A stretch of 11,967 nt of DNA from Stramenopiles sp. TOSAG23-6 (Eukaryota; Sar), in NCBI GenBank assembly GCA_900128565.1, contig LT636113.1, positions 1-11,967 on the forward strand, written 5' to 3'. The position numbers were made by a program, and so were the translations under genes. Under the pieces are notes generated by a model. The model was given only the letters and a program-made list of their open reading frames with translations, was not told the DNA's origin and made no database searches. Within the stretch, counting starts at the first letter, position 1. Every line of letters begins with the position of its first letter. Shown in pieces: positions 1-6,447 of the stretch.

Positions 1-416
1 CACATGATGTTTTCATTGTTAAAGACTTTGTCTCTTTTCACTTGTTTCCTGTATAGTATTATAGCCCTACGTTAGTAATAGTGCGCGTCGCGGGCCTCAT
101 ATATGTCTGAACTGACATATTATGTTGACATCAGCTGACCAATTATTTAACTAGTAAATTCTCTAGCAAATGAAAGGTTAGTTCCTCGCAAAATTTTCGC
201 CCGCGCTGAATGTTTGAAAAACACGAAAAAACACCAAAACCTCCAACTTTGTACCAATTAAGTACGAATCGTTGATTTTCGAATTTACAAAACAATTTCA
301 AAACAATTTCAAAAAAATTTGAATTAAAAATATTCACACACGAACACTCACGACTTCGATGTTTCAATTTTCAATACGACATCAAGCTATAATTTGACGA
401 ATCTTCTTCACGAATA
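1..416. other. Upstream flank of the secreted-protein gene, no gene seen
   Basis: I see no supportable gene in this stretch. A GC-rich patch near 80-98 and a CCAAT-like sequence near 137-143 could belong to the promoter of the gene starting at 417, but neither is decisive. From about 288 it becomes A-rich, consistent with a 5' untranslated leader. The short antisense open frame here has no recognisable domain. Confidence 0.5.
288..320. repeat. Three 11-bp A/T-rich direct repeats
   Basis: The unit CAAAACAATTT occurs at 288-298 and 299-309, followed by a variant CAAAAAAATTT at 310-320. It lies in the probable 5' leader of the gene starting at 417 and is one of many short tandem duplications in this window. 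Confidence 0.8.
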
Positions 417-2840
417 ATGAAAGCAGCAAATCTTCATCACATTTGGATTGTATTAATTTTGCTACATATTTCAGTGCATGTAATCTATGCAAAACAGAAT
501 AGCACTGGGACACTCCAAAGACACCAAAAAATAGCCACTGGTAGACTCCGACGACAGAAAACAGCAACCGTCCTTAAACCAGACACGATTGATCATGATA
601 ATTTGAATGATTCAAAAAATGTAAAATACAAAGAGAAAAATCAACAGAAGATAACAGAAGCAGTGGATAACGATAACTTTAACAAGAGGAAACGTTCTCG
701 AAGGATACTATAAATAACAGAAACAAAGAGAACAAAATTGAACTCAAACATATTGTTACATGTGGGAAAATATCAAGTGACAATGTATCACCATCAGACG
801 CAACACATTGGTGTCCCAATAAAGGTAAAAGTCCATCAACAACTGAATACTACGGCTCGTACAAAAAGAGTCCAGGAAATTATTGTTGGTGTGGGGTTTC
901 GAATAATATTGAAAAAAAAGCATGTCAAAAACATTTAGACGAAAAATGTAATGGTGTATTCCCTGTACTGGAAAGTATCAACAATATGCAATACGCATCA
1001 CATATATGTACTATTCACAAGGGAGCTAAAGATCGTCCGCCAGTGTCAATTTTGACGGGATGCAAAAGAGAGCAAAATCCAAAATATTCAATTAAAGGAG
1101 AGTGTCCTTTATTAATTGCACGTTATAGCAATAATTCAGGAATTAAAAATGGCATCATAAAGTGGATTAAATCAAAGAACTTGATAGGTGTTACAACAAA
1201 GTGTGAAAGAATATTGCAATGTACAAATGATCTAAATTTTCATCCAATGAAATTTTCTCTAATATGTAACCATCCCAAGCCTTATTTAACTGAATACGAT
1301 GAATACAAATACTGCAAGTTACATCAAAATGTACAAAACTGGCCAGGTGTTAAAGGAATAAAGTATATACAACAACATTGCGTAGAACAAACGTCTCTAA
1401 ATACACCACTTAATAAGCTTAATACGACTTTTAATAATAACCCTGGTATCCGAGGTGATGATGATGGAATTTATCACGTACAAAACCAACAAGAACAAGA
1501 ACAAAACCAACAAGAACAAGAACAAAAAGATGTACAATTGGTAATGCTTGATGATGAAGGAAATATAATTCCATTCCAAAATACAGATGAAGCAAAACAA
1601 AACAAATCGCTCAAAATCACTAAAAATGATGGAGATGGTGTATTAGACAAAACAACAGATATTCTCAAATCAGAAAAAAATGAAGCAGCAGTATACATGG
1701 GAGGCATAACTACACAAACGACATCCAATAAAAAAGACCCACCAACAGCTGTAGTTTCAGTAGTAAATGTACCACCAGCTGTTGATATTATATCTCCTGG
1801 ATTAAAAAAACAAAATACGTCTACAGTAGATGAAGTAGATGAAGGGGAATCAGCCTTTGAAGTTGTAGAAGTAGCCCCGCCGTTGGAAAACGATGCACCG
1901 GTTGAAGTGATTGCTAGAATTCCAGAGGCAACAGAAAGCCAAAACAAGCAAATACCAGCAGTAAAGGTGATTGCATTGCCAAAAGTATTAGAGAAAGGTG
2001 AAAAAGTGATAACAAAAGAACCGACAATTGCCAAAAGTATTAGAGAAAGGTGAAAAAGTGATAACAAAAGAACCGACAATTCAATCATCCGAAACTATTG
2101 CCGATGAATTGGAAATTAGTGTTGGTAGTAAGAAAGATCAAAATAATGAAGCGGTGTCCGAGAAATCTCAAGAAATGGTATTATTACCACCGAAACATAT
2201 CGCAAAACCACAATTTCTCTTAAAATGTGGAATGGTTACCTTATCTAATTTATCACCTGTTAGCGCCTCACATTGGTGTAATGACGAATCAAAGATTCCT
2301 TCTCCAGATCAATTTGAAGGTGAATATTTTGTGGAAAGAGGTAACTATTGTTGGTGTGATGACTACGGAGGTGGGATCGAGGAAATGGCATGTAAGAAAC
2401 ATTTAAAAGAACGTTGTACTACCCCATTTCCTGTACTGGAGAATATCGACACAATGAAGTATGCATCGCATGTATGTACTGTTGATACTGATGGCACTTC
2501 AGTATTAATTGGGTGTAAATTTGATAAGAACAACGGATCTTCTTCTCGTGGCGAATGTCCAATGTTAAAGCAGTCAAATGATACCAATGATGGTACTGAC
2601 AGGACAATAAAAAAGTTGTGGTCTTTATCAGCTGATACAATTGAAAATTCGACTAATTGTAAAAGAATACTTATTTGTGTGAATAAACCAGATAACCCTA
2701 CAGACTTTCCTCTAGAATGTCTTCACCAAGAAAAATATATCCCAGGCGACACAAATACATATGGTTGGTGTCGACTATTTGACCTAAAAGGGGCTCAACG
2801 ATTACCTTTGTATGTGAGTAAAAATTGCAGAATAAGATAA
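417..2840 (+). CDS. Secreted protein with two 14-cysteine domains (uncharacterised)
   Basis: I do not recognise this family. The ATG at 417 opens a typical signal peptide: a short basic-polar start, then a hydrophobic core (IWIVLILLHISVHVIYA, codons 9-25) with likely cleavage after Ala25. A basic, polar stretch follows. Two homologous domains are seen: domain 1 at about 761-1384 and domain 2 at about 2227-2834. Each has 14 cysteines in the same order, including CG at the start, HWC, GNYCWC, YASH[IV]CT, GEC and a terminal C, so up to seven disulfides. They are joined by an acidic Q/E-rich linker with V/P-rich segments. One chain needs two joins. The first links 417-620 to the frame open from 683, probably through a GT-AG intron from 621 to 703 or 730. 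The second removes a 52-nt duplicate (1998-2049). If either is wrong, the gene is broken. An extracellular or cell-surface role is inferred from the signal peptide and cysteines only. Confidence 0.7.
621..730 (+). other. Probable intron 1 of the secreted-protein gene (acceptor uncertain)
   Basis: The signal-peptide frame stops at 711-713, while the frame encoding the first cysteine domain is open only from 683. A donor GTAAAA at 621, after a complete codon, joined to an AG at 702-703 or 729-730 puts the two frames in register, giving an intron of 83 or 110 nt. An acceptor at 719-720 does not restore the frame. The coordinates given are for the longer choice. A frameshift is the alternative explanation. 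Confidence 0.45.
1481..1522 (+). repeat. 21-bp tandem duplication in the linker coding region
   Basis: Two exact 21-bp units lie at 1481-1501 and 1502-1522, encoding a QNQQEQE-type heptad twice in the acidic linker. The duplication is in frame, so it only lengthens the linker. Confidence 0.9.
1975..2081 (+). repeat. 52-bp exact tandem duplication with ATT microhomology
   Basis: Bases 1975-2029 are identical to 2027-2081, an offset of 52. ATT stands at the left edge, the junction and the right edge (1975, 2027, 2079), which fits template slippage at a 3-bp microhomology. Since 52 is not a multiple of three, unspliced reading hits TGA at 2051-2053. Each copy contains AGGT. Confidence 0.95.
1998..2049 (+). 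other. Candidate 52-nt GT-AG intron created by tandem duplication
   Basis: The duplicated unit contains AAAGGTGAAA. Cutting at AG|GT in copy 1 (1997|1998) and AG|GT in copy 2 (2049|2050) yields a 52-nt segment starting GTGAAA and ending GAAAG. Its removal exactly restores the frame into the second cysteine domain. Retention would truncate the protein to one domain. Splicing is inferred; an allele-specific mutation or assembly duplication remains possible. Confidence 0.5.
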
Positions 2841-2859
2841 TTATCATGGTTAGCTAGTT

Positions 2860-2939
2860 AGAAATATGTATGACAGAATGAGATTAATTTTAGATTAATT
2901 TTATGAGTAAGAAATATGTATGACAGAATGAGATTAATT
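2860..2939. repeat. 30-bp direct repeat at 50-bp offset in the 3' flank
   Basis: Bases 2860-2889 recur exactly at 2910-2939, starting AGAAATATGTATGAC and ending AGATTAATT. The 20 bp between them also contains an AGATTAATTTTA-like fragment, so this looks like a decayed 50-bp tandem duplication about 20 bp after the stop codon at 2838-2840. Confidence 0.9.
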
Positions 2940-2940
2940 A

Positions 2941-3172
2941 TCCCTTTTTTTCGACATGACATGTTTTTTTAAGGAAGAAATATCGTGAAATATAAATTTA
3001 TTATTCACCCTAAAAAGAAGTTTATTATTTAGGGGTAATACTAATAATGTATTTTTTTTAAATCAAGGGTAGGGTTAGGGTTATGAAGTTGATCGACACG
3101 ACGGTCAACTTTTTTTCGCTGTCTTGCTTGCCTGCCCACCAGAAAATTTAATAAGAGTTGAATATAAAGGTA
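2941..3172. promoter_or_regulatory. Upstream region of the phosphatase gene with TTAGGG motif and hairpin
   Basis: This AT-rich intergenic stretch holds a telomere-like run GGGTAGGGTTAGGGTTA (3067-3083). An imperfect inverted repeat follows at 3087-3110, with 9-bp arms, one mismatch and a 6-nt loop. It lies about 60-90 bp before the phosphatase ATG and is the likely promoter or leader. No TATA box is convincing. Confidence 0.45.
3067..3083 (+). promoter_or_regulatory. Telomere-like (TTAGGG) motif upstream of the phosphatase gene
   Basis: GGGTAGGGTTAGGGTTA lies 90 bp before the ATG at 3173. The same motif in the same orientation relative to transcription lies 67 bp upstream of the MYND gene. 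Short telomeric motifs (telo-boxes) act as promoter elements in some eukaryotes; that role here is inference. Confidence 0.45.
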
Positions 3173-3979
3173 ATGTCATCGACAGACTTTGATGACGAGG
3201 CTCGAAAACTCATCGCAGAGTTAAGTAAAAGTAATAGCACAGACTCTTTTAGCCCACTTGACGCTATATGGCAAAATAAAGACACTGGTGCAAAGGTTTT
3301 CATCGGAAATATAGAGGCAGCACGAAACAAAGACATTCTGAAGGAAAATAATGTTAGTTGTGTTGTCAATTGCCAGGACCTTTCCTCACCAAATTTTCAT
3401 GAGGATGACCCTAGTATTACATACTTCCGATTCCCAGTAGCTCACTGGTATAAAGCAAATTTAGATACTCCTGGTTCTACTGTAGCTTTTTTTGAACCAG
3501 TATTTCGTTTTATTGATTCTAAAATTGCAGAAGGCCGGGGTATGTTATCCTACCAATCAAACTTGTCACTTAATATATATTTATTCATTTTTGAAACTGG
3601 GTGATTAATTTTCATTTTAATTATTATATACCACTACATTAAATGTGTTCTTATCCACTGTTTGGCTGGTGCTCATCGCGCAGGAACTACTGGTGTCTCT
3701 TATTTGATGTGTAAGTCAAACGTCAAAAATTCAAAAATGTTTCCTTAAACAATATTTTTCACTTAATTATTTTATCTTACCCACGTCAACCTTATAGTAG
3801 TCTAATTGAACATACAATCTTTATATCTACACATTATAGATAAAGCTAACTTAGATAGACTGTCTGCTACGATGCTTGCTAAGAGTTGTCGTTCTATTGT
3901 TAACCCTATTATGAGTCTAATTACCCTTCTTGAAAAACTAGAAGATGACCAAAAATTCCAGAAAACTATAAAAGTATAA
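3173..3979 (+). CDS. Dual-specificity protein phosphatase-like protein
   Basis: This encodes a small (about 190 aa) cysteine-dependent phosphatase of the DSP/VH1 class, predicted to remove phosphate from Ser/Thr/Tyr residues. I start at ATG 3173; the few codons upstream have no ATG. Exons are 3173-3539, about 3645-3710 and 3840-3979. Exon 1 carries the DSP-like VFIGNIEAARNKDILKENNV segment. Exon 2 carries the P-loop HCLAGAHRAGTTG, with catalytic Cys and Arg in the C-x5-R pattern. The third exon gives a helical end. An upstream general-acid Asp is plausible in EDD at about 3402-3410 but I cannot assign it. Intron 2 (3711-3839) is canonical GTAAGT...AG. Intron 1 has a good donor but no AG before the catalytic loop. 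The stop codon is 4 nt from that of the opposite gene. Substrate unknown. Confidence 0.8.
3540..3644 (+). other. Intron 1 of the phosphatase gene, atypical GT...AT boundary
   Basis: The donor is GTATGT at 3540. The next 140 bases contain no AG, yet conserved protein resumes at VLIHC (3647), so the frame-preserving intron is 105 nt and ends in AT at 3643-3644. Because GT occurs on both sides of the junction, the cut could also be read as TA...TG or AT...GT. The first AG is at 3682-3683, inside the catalytic loop. Confidence 0.6.
3711..3839 (+). other. Intron 2 of the phosphatase gene (canonical GT-AG, 129 nt)
   Basis: The donor GTAAGT at 3711 and acceptor TATAG at 3835-3839 join the codon split as T|AT, giving MYKANLDRLS in frame with the P-loop exon. 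It is the cleanest intron in the window and serves as a reference for ordinary splicing signals in this genome. Confidence 0.85.
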
Positions 3980-3983
3980 TCTT

Positions 3984-4553
3984 CTATTTATGTGATCTTG
4001 TTGGTATCGAATGACGATTCCTTGAAATAGCATCTGAATATTTCGTACATAAATCTGTTTTTTTGTATTTTGCATTGTTGGGATTTAAGTAATGTTTTTT
4101 TTTATGTTGACCAAGTTCTTCGCCATAAGAAGTCTTCCACTGCCTTTTTGCATACATTTCAGAGTCTGATAATTTCTTTGATGATTTCCTGCTACACTTT
4201 AAAGTTTTTTTTCTAGAAATTTTTAATTCAGTTTGATACAAAGCATCTCGCAACTTGGCTTGCTCCATTAGTAAGTGGCTACGTCTTTCCTCTTCTAATC
4301 TACATTTATTTTGGTATTGTGACAGACCTTTTTTACATTTCTCTTCCAAGTTCAATTGTTTCTGTTTCTTTAATGCTAGTGTAGTAATGTGCTTATTCTT
4401 CTCCGTCAATTGTTGTTTCAATGTAATGTCTGTGGTAGAAGCGGAATGTAACTCTGGTGCACAAAGAGTTCTCTGTCGAGCCCCTCGGACTGTTCTTCCC
4501 TTTGTTGGATCATAATCCGGGCCAATAAGGTCCAAAGTAGAAGCTAAATTCAT
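3984..4553 (-). CDS. Basic coiled-coil protein, uncharacterised
   Basis: A 189-residue intronless open frame. I chose the ATG at 4553; the three codons before it begin with GTG. I recognise no family. The N-terminus is compact (MNLASTLDLIGPDYDPTKGR), followed by a long charged segment rich in Lys, Glu, Gln and Leu (about residues 45-120) with heptad-like spacing, which suggests a coiled coil. The C-terminal third is very basic with KK and RK runs. There is no signal peptide or membrane segment. A cytoskeletal, ciliary or nuclear scaffold role would fit the composition but is not shown. It is tail to tail with the phosphatase, 4 nt between stop codons, and shares a 484-bp divergent upstream region with the prion-like gene. 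Confidence 0.65.
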   Translation of the reverse strand: MNLASTLDLIGPDYDPTKGRTVRGARQRTLCAPELHSASTTDITLKQQLTEKNKHITTLALKKQKQLNLEEKCKKGLSQYQNKCRLEEERRSHLLMEQAKLRDALYQTELKISRKKTLKCSRKSSKKLSDSEMYAKRQWKTSYGEELGQHKKKHYLNPNNAKYKKTDLCTKYSDAISRNRHSIPTRSHK

Positions 4554-4623
4554 ATTATTCACTTTAACGACGAAATAATGGTGATGCTGAGACGATATTC
4601 TAAAATCATAAAATCGTAGTCTT

Positions 4624-4657
4624 GGATACTAACTACTAGTGGATACTAACTACTGGT
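4624..4657. repeat. Two 17-bp tandem repeats containing TACTAAC
   Basis: GGATACTAACTACTAGT (4624-4640) is followed directly by GGATACTAACTACTGGT (4641-4657), with one mismatch. The core TACTAAC equals the yeast branch-point consensus, but no exon is seen to use it, so I treat it as a promoter-region repeat. Confidence 0.85.
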
Positions 4658-4750
4658 TTAAATCCCTAATTAATACGTAGGTAGTGGGTTTGGGCGTTTT
4701 GGGTACCCTTTTTGTATTTTAATACTAGTAATTGGAGCTAGAACGGTACC

Positions 4751-4768
4751 TTATATATTAATATATAA
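4751..4768. promoter_or_regulatory. 18-bp perfect AT palindrome
   Basis: TTATATATTAATATATAA is its own reverse complement. It lies 198 bp upstream of the coiled-coil ATG and 270 bp upstream of the prion-like ATG. It contains TATATA on both strands and could act as a shared TATA-like element or cruciform; function is inferred. Confidence 0.5.
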
Positions 4769-4825
4769 AATAACGGCCGGCACGTTAACCGTTCCTTTCT
4801 TCAAAATTGCAACTGTAGTAACTGT

Positions 4826-4842
4826 ACTACTACAGTAGTAGT
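4826..4842. repeat. 17-bp inverted repeat ACTACTAC-A-GTAGTAGT
   Basis: Two perfect 8-bp arms flank a single A. The surrounding 4815-4880 is rich in further GTAGT/ACTAC words. It may be a dimeric protein-binding site in the divergent promoter, or simply a decayed trinucleotide-rich tract. Confidence 0.7.
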
Positions 4843-5037
4843 CCTGTGCTACTAACCGTAGCTTTATAGTTGATATTCTACTACGGAGTCGGTAGAATTG
4901 TTTCCTGTGTAAAGGCAAAGCATTGAGATTTATCTGCAGGAAAATACAGATTACTGAAGCCATTAGTTTCTACTGAATTTGATAGTTTTTGCGATAAGCG
5001 CTCGAACTTGAAAATTGAGTCTTCTGGAGGTGGTAGA

Positions 5038-6209
5038 ATGTCCAATATGGCAGATCCCAGTCGTCCATCACTAGCAACAAGTGGAGGTTTAACTCAGAGG
5101 GATATACAATGGCAAAAGAAGCGCGACGAATTTAGACAGCGCCGTGGAAGAAGAGGACCTAGTTTGGGGTCTACAATTATCGGAGGAGGAATTTCAAACG
5201 CCTCAAATTTTAATAGATCAAAACAAATTTTAAGTCCACGTCAGCCAATTAGTTATCAACAACCAAGACAACAATATCAGCAACCAACACAACAATATCA
5301 ACAACCAACACAGCAATATCAACAACCAACACAACAATATCAACAACCAACACAACAATATCAACAACCAATACAACAATATCAACAACCAATACAACAA
5401 TATCAACAACCAACACAGCAATATCAACAACCAACACAACAATATCAAAGCAATATCAAAAACCAACACAACAATATCAACAACCAATACAACAATACCA
5501 ACAACCAACACAACAATATCAACAACCAATACAACAATATCAACAACCCACACAACAATATCAACAACCACCTCGGATTTCAATCCCACGGCAACAATAT
5601 ATACCAGCTAATGTCAGCAGTAACACCACTCAGTCACAAGCATTGTCGCCCCTTGCAAAACTTTTAGCAGAGAATAAAAATATAAACTCAAGTCGTAATC
5701 TACCACAACCGTTACCACCACCTCAGACAGGACCCCTCTTACCAAAGCAACAGAGTAATTTCCAACCATCACAGAGAACAGTAACAAGAACAAGTTTACA
5801 TCAACATCAGCAAAGGTTACTATCAATGGAACAAGTTAGTAAAAATAGCCCAAGACAATATCAAATGGAATCTAAACATTCTATGATACCTAATGCTAGT
5901 TTTCAGCAAAACACACAAATAAATACTGGTTCTAAGGGAACATACAGTAGTCATAGTTTTACACATACATCTCAACCTTCTGGTGGTCATAGTACTTTTA
6001 ATTATGGTATGGGTGGAATAGGAAACAGAAGAACTGCAGTGAAGATAACTAAGCCATCTGGTGGACGTAGCTCGGTGCAAATAAGTGGAGGCTATGGAAA
6101 TAGACAAGTAGGGGCTGGTGTCGGGCAAATAACAGGTGCAATGACTTCAAGAAGTGGTGTGCGACTTTTAGCTCCACCTGGTGGGAAAAGTAGTTTTTCC
6201 TTATATTAG
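5038..6209 (+). CDS. Prion-like Q/P/Y-repeat protein with PGG-SS C-terminal motifs (frame slip)
   Basis: I start at ATG 5038 (MSNMADPSRPSL), the first ATG in the frame; a second ATG follows at 5047. The N-terminus carries a charged helix-like segment (LTQRDIQWQKKRDEFRQRR) and an arginine-rich patch. From 5260 to 5564 the protein is a low-complexity array of QQPTQQY heptads, the composition of prion-like, condensate-forming domains. The peptide pattern continues in another frame after 5459, caused by an 11-bp partial unit (5449-5459). Read straight through, the frame ends at 5665-5667 after an Asn-rich tail. The sensible continuation runs to 6209 and holds three similar motifs: QPSGGHST, KPSGGRSS and PPGGKSS, the last within LLAPPGGKSSFSLY at the C-terminus. 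These resemble the short PGG-SS motifs of the SPIRAL1 and Jupiter/HN1 microtubule-associated proteins. Microtubule binding is therefore only a hypothesis. Confidence 0.65.
5260..5564 (+). repeat. 21-bp tandem array, 14 full units plus an 11-bp partial unit
   Basis: Nine 21-bp units run from 5260 to 5448, then an 11-bp remnant (AGCAATATCAA, 5449-5459), then five units from 5460 to 5564. Units vary by a few bases (ACA/ATA, CAA/CAG). The remnant matches the last 11 bases of a CAG-bearing unit, so a 10-bp loss from a full unit explains the frame change. Confidence 0.9.
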
Positions 6210-6447
6210 CCTATTTAGGAAGGATACGAAGCTTACAAAAATAATGTTTTAAATTATATTGTCAAAAGATTAAATTTTCGCTACTAGTTTTTGTTCTACA
6301 ACTTTTTAATTTCATTTTTGTTCTACAACTTTTTAATTTTATTTTTGTTCTACAACTTTTTAATTTTATTTTTGTAATGCAAATATTTTCTTTAGTTTTC
6401 ATAGTGTTTTTATTTAATGTTGATAGAGACAAGCTATTAATATACTT
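6210..6447. other. Convergent intergenic region with 3x27-bp repeat
   Basis: This 238-bp stretch separates the stops of the prion-like gene (+) and the MYND/TPR gene (-), so it must hold both 3' untranslated regions. No gene is seen. It is dominated by the 27-bp repeat described separately. Confidence 0.6.
6291..6371. repeat. Three 27-bp tandem repeats in the shared 3' region
   Basis: The unit begins TTGTTCTACAACTTTTTAAT and lies at 6291-6317, 6318-6344 and 6345-6371, with one C/T difference in the first copy. On the minus strand copies 2 and 3 contain AATAAAA, so the array may supply duplicated poly(A) signals for the MYND/TPR gene. Confidence 0.9.

Larger units (their letters stand above)
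4554..5037. promoter_or_regulatory. Divergent promoter region between coiled-coil and prion-like genes
   Basis: This 484-bp stretch has no gene I can support. It holds a pair of 17-bp direct repeats (4624-4657), an 18-bp perfect AT palindrome (4751-4768) followed by CGGCCG (4774-4779), and a 17-bp inverted repeat (4826-4842). The AT palindrome could serve as a TATA-like element for either gene. Confidence 0.5.

Noticed and set aside
738-938. 66-codon plus-strand open frame starting near 738
   Set aside because: Wrong frame over cysteine domain 1; the overlapping frame matches domain 2 cysteine by cysteine.
1474-2088. Long minus-strand open frame (204 codons) opposite the secreted-protein linker
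   Set aside because: It is Ser/Thr/Cys-rich shadow of the low-complexity linker; the repeated cysteine pattern is the reverse of the 21-bp repeat. No domain.
3540-3646. Ciliate-type internal eliminated sequence instead of an intron
   Set aside because: No TA direct repeat or Paramecium-type ends; TAA, TAG and TGA all act as stops here and donors look like normal 5' splice sites.
4751-4963. 70-codon minus-strand open frame in the divergent promoter
   Set aside because: No recognisable domain and it overlaps palindromes and repeats; likely chance.
5260-5564. CRISPR-like periodic array
   Set aside because: Units are contiguous with no spacers, encode a heptad peptide, and the genome is eukaryotic.
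5230-5589. Minus-strand open frames of repeated LLILLCW or VVDIVVL peptides
   Set aside because: Pure reverse complement of the 21-bp array; stop-free only because the repeat unit lacks stops.
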